Shown here piece by piece: positions 47,488 through 58,420 of a DNA stretch of 64,000 nt. The DNA lies in the NCBI GenBank assembly GCA_023525975.1, contig CM042023.1, forward strand, positions 20,323,501-20,387,500. Direction: 5' to 3'. The stretch comes from Smallanthus sonchifolius (Eukaryota; Streptophyta; Magnoliopsida; Asterales; Asteraceae). The notes below the pieces were generated by a model. The model saw nothing but the letters and a program-made list of their open reading frames with translations. It had not been told where the DNA came from and ran no database searches. Positions within the stretch are counted from its first letter, which is position 1. Each line of letters starts with the position of its first letter. Made by a program: the position numbers and the translations under genes.

Positions 47488-48822
47488 ATGGCGGATCATG
47501 ATGATGATATTGAGATGGATCAGCTAGACGATCTTGCGCACCACCCTTTTCTGGATTTTCCGCCAGATACGGAGGCTTATTCCCGTTGCCAGAAGCTCCG
47601 GGAGGTGTAGATGGGTCCAGGTACGGCGGTGAATTGGGCCCTCCTCGAGGAGGTGCAAGAGGCCGAGCGAGCTAGGGCCATCATCGGTCAGGACACGCCA
47701 TGGTCGCGTCTATTTGGCCTTTCTTTTGCGGATACATACCGAGAGCTGGTCGTCGAGTTTCTTTCGACGTTCATCTACTCAGAGAATGGGCTGCAGCCTC
47801 TACCTGGGGAGGCGCCGGATATTGATCCGGATCGTATTTCTTTTTCTATTTTTGGGGTCGTTTACCGTCAGACCCTCCGTCAGTGGGCCGTCATGACGGG
47901 CTTATACTACGAGCCTGAGACGGTCACGCCGCTTTTCACCGAGGCGGTGACGGAGGTGGACAAGAAGGAATTCCTTGTTTTTTGGGGCTTGATTTCAGAT
48001 AGTCCTTGGTTGGGTACCAAGGGGAGGGTCTCGGGTATTAGAGACCCTTTGTATAGATATCTGCACCGGCTTATTTCGACGTCGATCGCACCGCGTCTGA
48101 AAAGCCGTGAGTGGTGCACTGATAGAGATCTTTTCTTCCTTTTCTGCCTACTTACTGGGAGGCGGTGCGACCTGTCCACGAGCATGGCACTTTATTTTGC
48201 TTCTGCCTATATGCGACAGAAGCGCGGACTTTTATATGGCGGTGCTTTCATCACGCATATCATGCGGTCGGTCATACCATTTGACGACCATGAGCCTGCG
48301 ATGTTACCGCCCATTCCCCCTGTCCGATTAGACCGTCGCACGGCGAGCGGCATGCGCATCACGCACCGATTCCCGCAAGGCCTTCGGTTCGTGGGGGCCG
48401 TCCAGGACCAGGTTTGGGTCCCGGTGCCGTTGCCGCAGATGCCTGGACAGGGGGACCCGCCTATGCCTCAGCCGCTACAGGGTATGGCGATTGAGGACGA
48501 GCCGCCACACGTCGAGCAGGTCCACGAGCATCCGCCACAGCATCCCCGACATGTACGTCAGTCTGTTAGGCTGGATAGGGCTACCCAGGCATTGCTTGAT
48601 GGCCTTGTTGCCGACTCACGGCGACAGGGTCGTCAACTCGATCGCATGGAGGACCTGATGATGTGGGCGGTTGGACAGCTCGTGAATCAGTCACGAGCCG
48701 CCAGCATCGAGCCACCCCCACTACCACCGCCACGTCATTATCCGGATGACCCCGTTCAGGGTGAGGGCGGGGCGGGTCAGGGTGACCGCGGAGCCGATCA
48801 GGGTGACGACGGATCCGGTTAG
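47488..48822 (+). pseudogene. Second MULE gene: Athila ORF1-like protein, one nonsense codon
   Basis: ATG 47488 opens an acidic leader (MADHDDDIEMDQLDD) that meets TAG at 47608-47610. The next codon is ATG 47611, from which 403 codons stay open. The body reads FADTYRELVVEFLSTF, ISFSIFGVVYRQTLRQWAVMTGLYYE, IRDPLYRYLHRLISTSIAPR, CTDRDLFFLFCLLTGRRCDLSTSMALYFASAYMRQKRGLLYGGAFITHI, then a Pro-rich linker, a short amphipathic QGRQLDRMEDLMMWAVGQLV and a Gly/Asp-rich tail. From memory this pattern is that of Athila ORF1-type (gag-region) proteins of plant retroelements; I could not run a search. Its role in a MULE is unknown. It is clearly more GC-rich than the surrounding non-coding sequence. Translation from 47611 is possible, but the upstream in-frame ATG suggests a lost start region. 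Confidence 0.7.
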
Positions 48823-49340
48823 GTTTAGTTCTTTTATTTGTATTTTGTTTCTTTCGTTGTTATGTATGTAAAACATTTTGATGTATATATTTAATTTTTG
48901 ATGTAATGTATATAATTTTAGTTTATTTGTTTAGTTGTAATGTTTAATATTTTGTTTGGTTTGTAATGTTTAATATTTTGTTTGATTAACAAACTTATAT
49001 TAACAAAATTATATAAATTAAAATAAAAATAAACAAAATAAAAAAAAAATAAAAAAAATATAATTAAATAAAAAATACCTATACGTGGCGTATAGGTCAA
49101 TACGCCACGCATAGGATTCATAAAACTCCCAAATCTTTCAACTTTTGAAGCAAAAATATAACTCGTGCCTCATACGCTGCGTATAGGTCAATACGCCACG
49201 TATTGGACCAGCCGCCAGACAGAGAATGACACGTGGCATTCTGTTGGCAGTGACTGAACTCTATACGCCCTCGTATTGCCCTATACGAGGGCGTATAGGG
49301 CGGCGACGAGTCCAATTAGCAATATTCCGTGTGTGGTTAG

Positions 49341-51129
49341 AATCACCCATATTAAATCAACAAAGCTGACAGTCGTACTATTTAATTGGGTTAATTTTGT
49401 TTTTATATTACGTTTCTTTACGTATATGTATTGTTCAGATCAATAACAAACACCAAATGCTGACTTGATGGTCACTGTGCCTCATACACACTCTCCCAGT
49501 TGACCCGGTTTTGACTCCCTTGTTGTGCTGATTTACCTTTTTTTTCCATTTTTTAATTCAATGGACGGTGTTGTCTTATTATCATGACACCATTTCTCCC
49601 TTTCTTTTTTCACCATTTCTTCTTAAATTTCGCGCCTTCGACTATTCTTAAAGCCGACTGAGCACAATCGGAAGGAATCTAGATGACTACCGTCTACCCT
49701 CACATGTTGCAAAGGTATTCCTAACTTTTCCCTGAGCATTTGATAATGGCGAGGATTAGGCTTTTTTCGTCTTCACTTTTCTGCTTCTTTCGTCTTTTTT
49801 CTTCAACTTCTCACGTATGCTTGTTATGACTTCGATCATGATTGCATGTTTCCCTAGATTCATGTGCTCTTAGATATGTTTTTATTTTATATAATTTTGT
49901 TTCAAGCAACTTTTCTTTACCGATTGCCGTTGGTGATGTTGTTAATTATTTTTTTAAGAAAGATAATTGTCCCACAATCTATAGTATTCGCCTACTGGTT
50001 GGTCGTTAACAATTGATTTTGATTTTAGGTTTAGTTTTCTATGCATGTGTGTTCTGATTCAGAATTGTGTTTATTGGAGGTGTTTAATTCTTCTTTTATT
50101 GAACATAAGATGCATCAACACAATTTCTTTAATCAAAGTCAACATGCGACTTTGTATGTTTTTTCTAATCTCTAAAGCATTCGTGATAGTGTATACTAAA
50201 CGATGGTGTTGAGATTAATTAACTTATAAAATCATAACGTATTATAAACAATAAAATACATAAATATTCTATCGGATTTCCACTTTTTTATTTAAAACAA
50301 GAAGGACGACGAGTTTACTATAACAACAAATCTTCTATTTTCGCATAGATTTGCTAGAAATCATTAGAATTAACGAACTTATGTTTGGTATATTTGTGTT
50401 TAGAGTTGTAAAAGAATGTAAGCATATGTCGAATTTTTAAGCATACGTAGATGTATTCTTGGAGCTTGGAAGATGGAGAAAGTGTACCAAAATTAGGCAT
50501 GGTCTTTGATTTTTGGTAAAAGTAATTATAAAAGAGGTGGTTTTGTACATGGCATGGATCGGGAAATGAACATCACGGTTGGACTTGCTAAGATTGAAAA
50601 AGCAAGACCAAACGAGATGTTATTTTCTTATGATTTAATGAAAAGGGTTCCGTATTGAAAAAAAAAACTAGTTAATGTAGGTGTATTTTGTTAAAAACGG
50701 TTTAGCACGTATTTGGGTTTTTCAAGTTCGATAATAATAATAATAATATTTTGTGTTTTATCTTTTTGGTATCAAAATCATATTTTCTAATATTTTTTAG
50801 CAATCTTAAATTTTAATTTAGGAGTAGTGATATAATAATAGTTATATTTGTTTGATAATAAAATCTAAATGCTATTTAATCATTTGAAACTTTAAATGCT
50901 AAACAGAATATATCGAAAATTGCTTTAATATAATTTTTTTTTGAACGGCAGAAAAAAATATATAACTAAAGCACAAAATATAACATAATACAAACCGATC
51001 ATAGTAAGCCCAGCCCAATAACATTTTTGAGTATATTGAGTCCAGAAAATATACTAACTTAAATGATTTTTAACAAAGATATTCGTTCGTTCTTCATGGT
51101 TTTGTATCTTGTTAACTTTTGTATCACCT
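49341..51129. other. Gene-free region; one possible orphan exon
   Basis: No complete gene. At 49683 an ATG opens MTTVYPHMLQR, followed by a good donor (AAAG|GTATTC at 49715), after a less AT-rich leader. It could be the first exon of a transcript, but no partner exon was found. A poly-T plus GAACGGCAGAAAA motif at 50935 looks like a SINE tail. Confidence 0.35.
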
Positions 51130-51560
51130 AGTTGGTCACACCCCTGCCTGCGCATTGTCGCGTTATTAACGCTTAAATAAAAATAACCTCTAAACGTTGA
51201 TAAAATAAGCATGATAAAGGAATGGAAAAAAAGAAAAAAAAGTAAAAGAACTAAAAAAAAGAAAAGAATTTTAACAAAATTATAAAGTTTAAAATAAAAA
51301 TCGTTGGTCAACGTCTTCGACGAAACCGTTAAAAAAATAACACCTAAACATTGATAAAAATAAGCACAACGCAACAGCAACGAAATTGTTTAAAGGAACG
51401 GAAAGTTCGTAAAAAAAAATTAAAATAATTTTAACAAAATAAAGGTTAAAAGAAAGAAAATTAAAAAAAAAAAGAGCGGGAAGTAGAAAACTGCCGGGTT
51501 GGGGATCGAACCAGGGTGGGTTCCCTCAAAGCCGCCCACTCCAACCATTTCCACCAAGCC
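51130..51560 (-). mobile_element. Helitron-like segment with a tRNA-like module
   Basis: CACCTAGTTGGTCACACC near 51125-51142 and a GC-rich block (TGCCTGCGCATTGTCGCG) resemble a decayed minus-strand Helitron tail. AATAACACCTAAACATTGATAAAAATAAGC at about 51335-51364 repeats 51185-51212. At 51490-51560 a tRNA-like piece with GGTTCGATCCC and a TTGGTGGAAATGGTTGG A-box-like stretch lies on the minus strand. Confidence 0.4.
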
Positions 51561-52304
51561 CCCTTTTGGAAATTAGTATTTAAACAAAAACTAAATTGTA
51601 TAAATCCCAAAAAAAATAATCAAAACAACGCATTAAAGGATTGTACCTTGTGCAGTTCAACTTGTACCAACCAATCACATGTGGTTACTGTAGTAACCGA
51701 CCTGACTTTATTGTCTAAATTTGTTATAACGATGTGTCTAAGTTGTCCAATTACAATGATACATCTAAACTAATTATAACGGTGTGTCTAAAGCGTATCA
51801 GTCTAACGCATGAACGACATGTGTGATTATAATGGTACGTCCAAACTACTACAATGGTACGTCTAAAACCATTTATGTTAAACGCATGAATATATATGCT
51901 CACCTTAAAATATACATATCGTATTATGAATCCTTTGTACCTTTGGTAAACAAAAAATAATTATGTGAAATAACCTTCCCAAGTATAAATATATATATTT
52001 ATATTGTAAGACTTAAAATAGGAGAAGTCTATTTGATATAGATCTAAGTCAAATTGGACCTCTTCTGAAATGGACAGAAGTTTTTAAGGGCCACCAATGT
52101 GAAGTCAGTTTTTAGGGCCATGCATAAAGTAAATGTTATCTCAAGTCTCAACAACTCAATTTCCTTTCTTAGCATCGTCTTCAATATTTTTGGAACACAT
52201 TCACATCACTTGATGTAAAAATAACATATTTATGAAATATATTTACATGGTTATACATCAATTTTTCTATCATTATCTTTTTAAACTTTCACATTAATTT
52301 TGTA
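51561..52304. other. AT-rich with short degenerate repeats
   Basis: At 51710-51880 a roughly 50-bp unit built on ATAACG[A/G]TGTGTCTAA and TGGTACGTC[C/T]AAA recurs four or five times, loosely. No gene. Confidence 0.4.
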
Positions 52305-52640
52305 CTAGGTTTTTAAACCCGCGCGTTGCGGCGGAAGGGTTAAATTTGTAATGCTCCGATTTGACGACTAATCCAATGTTGTTGATTCAACGAAAATATT
52401 AACGTTCAAACAATACAAAAAAAAACATACTTATTTTTACAGTTAAATATGTTATCAGTTAAATAAAAAAAATAGAAAAAAATCAAAAGGAAGAGCTGAT
52501 TTAAAAAAGAGGACAAGAAGGGCTCTTTCAAGACTCAAACCCGGGTCCCTCTCAAGTTAGACCTATGCACGCCTAACCATCTCAACGAACCCTCTTTTTG
52601 GTTTATTTCAGTTTCAATTTTCATATATGTAAAGAAAAGT
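52305..52640 (-). mobile_element. Helitron 3' terminus with adjacent tRNA-like module
   Basis: Minus strand: CCGCCGCAACGCGCGGG...CTAG (ends 52305) followed by T. About 200-300 bp inside lies a tRNA-like stretch with GGGTTTGAGTC and GGTTCGTTGAGATGGTTAGG. Same arrangement as at 27419. Confidence 0.65.
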
Positions 52641-52754
52641 TATGCTAAAAAAAATAATTATACTGTGTTATATGGCACAACACTATTAGTGTATTAACCA
52701 CCAGCATGTCACTCTTACAAAATAACTATTCCCCTAATGACTTTTAAATATGTA

Positions 52755-53340
52755 ATAGGTTATTTTTTTCGCCCGCGCTACGGTGTGGAAGTATATCGTG
52801 CTTGATTCAGCGCGTTTGCGTGAATAAAACTTACGTCGAAAAGCAGACTCGCTATATCGTACAATACAAAAAAAATTGAATTTGAATAGAACTCCGTTTT
52901 TGATAAAAATTACACCTGGACGTTGAAAAAAAAAACTAAATAAAACCGCGCATTCCATTTTTAAGAAAACTTAACGAACAAAATCTATAACATAAAAACA
53001 AAATTAATAATGCACGCGTATATTATATGTACTATGAGAGGCTAAAACGATCGCCTCTCGCTACGCGGCATGAGCATGGTCGTTATCGGTTCGACTTATT
53101 TGCGGGGCTAAAACTTACGTACATTCGCGATAATGCACGAGAGAAAAAAAACTCGAATTTAAATACAACTCCGTTTTAAAAAAAAATTTATACCGGAACA
53201 TTAACAAATAAAAGCTAAAGAAAGTTGAGCGTTCCGTTTAAAAAAAATTAATAAACGAAAGTTATTAGAGCAAAACAAAATTATTATAAAATTAAATGGG
53301 TTAAAAATGTATATTGTTTAAAGTACGAGGGCGAAAACTA
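52755..53340 (-). mobile_element. Helitron-family body, two diverged copies
   Basis: Minus-strand copies of the family seen at 14768 and 23704: AACTCCGTTTTTGATAAAAATT...TTAACGAACAAAATC (about 52760-53010) and ACAACTCCGTTTTAAAAAA...AATAAACGAAAGTTATTAGAG (about 53040-53340). GC-rich heads GCCCGCGCTACGG and CCTCTCGCTACGCGGC precede each. The terminal CTAG has decayed to CTAT. Confidence 0.55.
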
Positions 53341-53749
53341 AAAAGAAAAAAGAAAACGAAGACGTGACGCAACCTCACTGGTTTGGTACTGTTCACCTGG
53401 GTTGCTTTTTAAATGGGGTTTACAATGTATTAATTTACTTTAAAAATTAAAGTAATTATATATTGATGTGAACACAAATTAAACATAAATAGTTAATACT
53501 ATTATGTGGGGGTGTAAACAAATCGTTCATGGAAAGCTCGAATCAAGTCGTGTTTAAATGAGATCAAACCTATATTTTAGCTCGTTTAATAAATTATTCG
53601 AGCTCAAGTTCATACCTTGAGACTTATTATTTTTCATGATGTAATTTATACTCTTACCGGCACCTTGGTAGTTTCTTTTGTATTTATGTTATTGTTGTCG
53701 TTTAAAAAAGATAAAAGTAAATATAATATATAAATATAATAATAAAATA

Positions 53750-53780
<31 letters not shown>

Positions 53781-54307
53781 ATTGTAAATACATATAAAAA
53801 TCCCTAGAGTATTATACTTTCTTATATTTTATAATGAGAATCTTTGTCTTTAATCCTTTTATTTATGTCAAGCAAGGAATTATTAATCATTTAGAAATAA
53901 TAATGAGTTAATCTTCCCTTTAATTAACGTTTTTTGTTGATTATTAAAAGTTATGTGAGTTAATTAAAGCATGATAAAGGGGAAAAAAATACCAAAATGG
54001 ATATTTCGCCGGCTAAATTCAAAAGGCTTAGCTGGCTTAGTGCCGGCTAAATGTCTATTTTGATATTTTTTTGAGAACTATGTCTATTTTGGTATTTTTC
54101 TCATGATAAAAATATAAAATACAAAATATAAATCAAAAGAGTTAAACTAAAAATATAAAGATTTTGTGTGGTAAGTAGTGTTATATCAAATTTTACGTAA
54201 AATGATAAAAGAAATTGTGTCTACCTTAAAATTTATATCATTTTGATGTTTTAACGCATACTCTAAAGATGGTTTTAAGTACTAATACAATGTGTAATTG
54301 TATAATA
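53341..54307. other. AT-rich, nothing recognised
   Basis: A (TA)n run near 53760-53780 and a CCGGCTAAAT patch near 54010-54050 related to 34136-34350. No gene. Confidence 0.45.
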
Positions 54308-54310
54308 TTA

Positions 54311-54598
54311 GGGTGGAGGAGTGGATCCCCTTCAACCCAAACTATCCAAGCCCTAAATCAATATAAATTTGTCACGTCATTTTTACCCTAAACTACCCCT
54401 TTCACAAGGGGTGGAACCCCTGAACCCGTGAACGGAAGCGGAGTAGGATTAAACGCGTGAACTGAGGATTGAAGCTTAAAACACACGGGTTCGTGAACCC
54501 GTCAAATGAACCCGTGAGTATGGAACTCGTGAAGCCGCACCGGTTGCGGCGGTGTTGCCGAGATGTCGTGCTCCACCCGAGCTCCACCCCGTCCACCC
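54311..54598. mobile_element. Tourist-like (PIF/Harbinger) MITE, 288 bp
   Basis: GGGTGGAGGAGTGGA at 54311 faces CCACCCCGTCCACCC at 54598, with TTA on both sides (54308-54310 and 54599-54601), the Harbinger target. GAACCCGTGAAC motifs repeat inside. Confidence 0.75.
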
Positions 54599-54603
54599 TT
54601 ATA

Positions 54604-55231
54604 TCTATTAAAATTACATGGAAGTGATTAAGTGAATAGTAACCTCACGAATGGGAGCTTGTCACATGTCATGGTTTTTTTATTTAATGTTTATAATTAC
54701 TTTTAGCCAAATTTTAATTTTCTCATATAACTTTTAAACGATACTATTTTCTTAATACTAAATACATCATCGCGACGTGCGTATTTTTATCTACGTTTCG
54801 ATATAAATTTTGTTCAAAACCGAGCCTGGTTAAATATAGTATTTTTTTTTACTATTTATGAGTCGGGTCGACTATAATATATTTTTTATATATTTTTTAC
54901 TTTTAGATTTAATTATTGTTTATTTACGCTTATTTTCACGATTTAGAGGCTCTTATGGTTTTTTTTTGTTGGTTAAAGTTGATGTTTTTGTAAAAGCATT
55001 TTTTATTTTGTAATATTTTATGCTAGGTCACGTTTTTATCTTTTTGTTAAACTAACTTTTTTTCCTAATATTTTTAGCTAGGTCATGTTTTATATTATTA
55101 AATCTAACACTCCTAATATTTTTAGCTACGTCACGTTTAATTTATATTTTCATTAAATCTAATACTGTTGTAAAAAACTTTTATTTTTTATTTTGTAAAC
55201 ATTTACCCTGCGCGCGGGTGAAATTAACTAG
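54604..55231 (+). mobile_element. Non-autonomous Helitron (628 bp)
   Basis: Starts TCTATTAAAATTACATGG after an A, and ends CCTGCGCGCGGGTG...CTAG (55228-55231) before a T. These are the 5'-TC, hairpin and CTRR-3' features with insertion between A and T. Internal GCTA[C/G]GTCA[C/T]GTTT blocks repeat three times near 55023-55140. Confidence 0.7.
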
Positions 55232-55778
55232 TTAAATATTAAAAACCACATATTTATTTTTTTAATATAATACTTAATTCAATATAATCCAATGTATACC
55301 CTTCTACATAAAATCAATAGCTTTTCGAAAAAAAAAACTTAAAATCAATAATATTAAAATGGATTCGATTAAAATAAAATAATTTATATATAAAGGAGGA
55401 ATATACTAAAAAGCCTTTAAGGACCGAGAAATTTGAGAAGCCATCATTATACGACATGTGTCCAAAGGGGTGGGGGTAAATGCGGTCCAGTGAAACCTAA
55501 AAATTTCTAGAAGCAATAACACGGGTTTTATGCATCCGTTGTATATACTAATGCACCGTTAAAAAAATCAGGATGCATCGTTATACACACAGTTCAACAC
55601 GCATTAAAAATGTTTTTTAAAGAATATAACAATATGAGAATCAAATTGAATAAAAAAATGATTGGTTTTATGATGCATTTTTTTCCTAAAGATATTAACA
55701 TATAAAAAGGTTATTCATGTTTAAAAAATGTGAAATAAAAAAGTTAATATTAGGTTATTATTACCTTTTTGCCCTTCT
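55232..55778. other. AT-rich, nothing recognised
   Basis: No supported gene or element end. Confidence 0.5.
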
Positions 55779-55794
55779 ATGCTAAAATTTACAT

Positions 55795-56188
55795 TTTTTT
55801 GGAACGGCAATGGAATATTATAAATCATCAAAGTCTAACAATAAGCTAGATAAAAGAAACATCAACTTCAATTACAAGTTAAATAACAAATTGAAATCAC
55901 ACAAAGCACTCCAATCAATACTAAGGAATTTTCCACCGTTGATGATCAAAAGAAAATCCAAGACCTTGATTTCATCCACAATCTTGTGAGGTGAAATGGG
56001 TTTGCCAATGAAGATGAAGTCATTTCTCAATCGTCAAAGACACCATAAGGCAATAAGACGGAGAGCATATAAAAGTTTAGTCATTGATTGAGAAGAGTAG
56101 TTGAAAAGAGCCGGATCGAGAGTGCGAGAAATCGTTGATGTAGCAACCATCGGAATTTTACACCGATAAATGTAATCGATACCAAACC
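55795..56188 (-). mobile_element. 5'-truncated LINE retrotransposon, perfect 16-bp target duplication
   Basis: ATGCTAAAATTTACAT flanks the insert (55779-55794 and 56189-56204). The minus strand encodes the end of a LINE ORF2: RLIALWCL, stop, RLRNDFIFIGKPISPHKIVDEIKVLDF, then a WSALCDFNLLFNL-type terminus. The 3' end is a short A-run (T-run at 55795). It is a dead-on-arrival copy that lacks reverse transcriptase and endonuclease. Confidence 0.85.
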
Positions 56189-56340
56189 ATGCTAAAATTT
56201 ACATGAAATAAAGCCTCTTATCTTTGTAACTGATTACCATTTAATTAGTTATTTTAGGCTCTTTTTTAACTAAACCATATTCTTTATGTGTATATTCTTA
56301 ATTATATTAACATACCTAAATGGTAAATCACCTCCTAATT

Positions 56341-56545
56341 TTTTTTTGAACGACATCTAGGATAACTGGGTTTTCCCGGGGCAACACCTAGAACATTCAG
56401 GGCAGCTCACCACAGAATGAACCCCCCAACTGGGTAAACTCTCTGACCTGGCCACAGACCCCTTTTTTGTTGTTGCCAGGATTCAAACCCAATACCTCCA
56501 CTATGAGAAATCTTGAGGCTACCATTGCACCAACTGGCCAACGAT
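56341..56545 (-). mobile_element. tRNA-derived SINE, perfect 15-bp target duplication
   Basis: AATCACCTCCTAATT at 56326-56340 and 56546-56560. On the minus strand the A-box-like TTGGTGCAATGGTAGCC and B-box GGGTTTGAATCC lie at the head, poly-A at the tail. 38321 is a truncated relative. Confidence 0.92.
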
Positions 56546-56560
56546 AATCACCTCCTAATT

Positions 56561-57249
56561 GGTGTCCCATATACACCAAACCCAAATAAATTTCAAACAA
56601 TAGGGTGTCCCATGTACATTAACTCCAAATAACTTTCAACAAATCTTATAACGGATTACTAAATATTGTATTAAAGTGAATTAATAAGACAGTTGTAGAA
56701 CTTTTATTTTAGAAAATATAGCAATCGAACATCCATTTAATATGGATTTACAAACTACATTTACAACTCACAAAAAATATTATTGTCAATCTTTCATTAC
56801 TTGTATGTTGTTCGGATTTATAATAACAACTAACATGTTGGAATATCGAATAAAAAAGTTTCAAAAAACTCAGAGAAAAAAATTCTTACGTCATAGATTC
56901 ATAAGAATAAATCAAAACTTTTTGGGGGAGAAAAGAAGCCGAACTTAAAAGTTTATGATTGATGTAAGTGTAAAGATTCTTCAAGATGTAAACATCTAAC
57001 AAATCTTCCTTCACCTAAAACTCAAAAAGAAATTGTTATTGATTGTGTTATGAATGTAAAAAATAATATTTGTGAATGAGATTAAAGAGTTATTTTCTCT
57101 TTCGATTTATGAGTTTTGTGACTGTTCCATAAAACAGTGAATGATAGGTATGTGGATGATGAGATGTTGATGAAGAAGTGATCAAACAACTTATTGGGTA
57201 ATGGTGTTATAGGGGGGGGGGGTTGTCCCACCTTAAAATATACATCGAC
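56561..57249. other. AT-rich, nothing recognised
   Basis: Several short ORFs without domains. A run of about 11 G lies near 57212-57222. Confidence 0.45.
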
Positions 57250-58420
57250 TTTTACTACATCTGTTGAAACTAGTAAGAGAAGTGCTTATTGCTTCGTCTA
57301 GAGGGGGCACCAATGGAAAACACATGAGGTAATGAATTTAGTTAGGTTGAGAAAATGAAAATTTTTGAACTTTTGTTTATTGCCCGTCAATGTTGAACTT
57401 ATTAAAAAAGAAAAATAACATGATAGGCCCTACGGTTAAATAATCACAATATTGACAACGTTGTTCGATTGATTGAAGATATAAAATATGGTTGAAAGAA
57501 ATACAAAGATGATGGGTGAGAGGAGTTAATGAATGAAGTCATTGCAAACTCTTCTAATAAGCGAAACTCGTATACCTAATATGAAAGATGTCATTCCAAC
57601 ACAAGTTAAAAGGACAATTGATGATGAGCTACAAACATATTCCAATCGTACTCGTTTTGATATTTTTAGCATGTATTATATTAATCAACAACATTTAACT
57701 TATTATGTTTTATGTTAAAAAAAACATTATATTTTTTTGAGACTATTAAAGGTTGTTAATCTTCTTCTCAATGAGATGACTAAACATTTTGTTAAGTCAA
57801 ACTTAGAGTTGCTTATGTGCATAGCGTGCCTTAATCCTATAAATTCAAATGAAAATTTTGATCTTGAGGAATTATTACACCTTGTCGAGTTATATCCAGA
57901 AGATTTTATGACTATGATCTAAGTTCTACAACTAGACTGACACATTCCAAATACGAAAATCAATGAAGTTTTTTTCCTAGTTTATGATATCGGAGTATTA
58001 GACCAAGTGTAATGGTATGATAGTGTAGGGTTAGGAATGTAATATAGTGGTCTATATATACCCGTCTCATGTAACCCTAATCACACACAACAAACAATTC
58101 TCAATATACAAAGACATTTGGTGATTTGATACGAAGAATTTGCAAAAAAAAAAATGGTTTATATGAAACATCACGTGCAACGTCAGTTGGTTATTGGAGT
58201 GTCAACTTCTTGAGTTGTCTTTCTTCTTGCTTGTTGTAACAACTACTCTCGAAAGATCTTTTCTGTGCTAAAACTTATCAAGACTGATTTACACAACAAG
58301 TTACTGGTATTTTTCTCATAGATTCATTGATATGTTATATGAAGAAATACGTTTATATAATTAGTCATGTTGAAAATGAAGCAATTTCACGACGGTTCCA
58401 AAACATGGAGTCTTGAAACT
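57250..58420 (+). pseudogene. Decayed hAT transposase (TTF-type zinc finger/hAT dimerisation family)
   Basis: Pieces appear in order but in shifting frames. ETRIPNMKDVIP-x-x-VK lies near 57563, followed by IDDELQTYSNRTRFDIF. Next come NEMTKHFVKSNLELLMCIACLNPINSNENFDLEELLHLVELYPEDF (57768-57915), SRKIFSVLKLIKTDLHNKLL (about 58248-58305) and ENEAISRRFQNM (about 58373-58408). This is the C-terminal half of plant TTF-type/hAT proteins, including the region that normally reads as E-R-S/A-F-S. Stops and frameshifts are frequent, so it is an old remnant. Ends of the element were not found. Confidence 0.7.

Larger units (their letters stand above)
44809..49340 (+). mobile_element. Two-gene Mutator-like element (MULE) with palindromic modules
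   Basis: Terminal inverted repeats of about 70 bp: CTAATCACACACGG...GCTAAT at 44809 faces ATTAGC...CCGTGTGTGGTTAG at 49340. Both continue inward into a TATACG...CGTATA palindrome. Palindromic modules stand at 44846, 44936 and 45015 on the left, 47206 in the middle, and 49078, 49168 and 49261 on the right. Between them lie a FAR1/MULE transposase and a second gene, both reading rightward. A 9-bp target duplication was not found. Each gene has one in-frame TAG, so this copy is probably not autonomous. Confidence 0.85.

Noticed and set aside
44799..49357. Target duplication ATATTACTA / ATATTAAAT for the MULE
   Set aside because: Only seven of nine bases match and it does not abut the right inverted repeat; not convincing.
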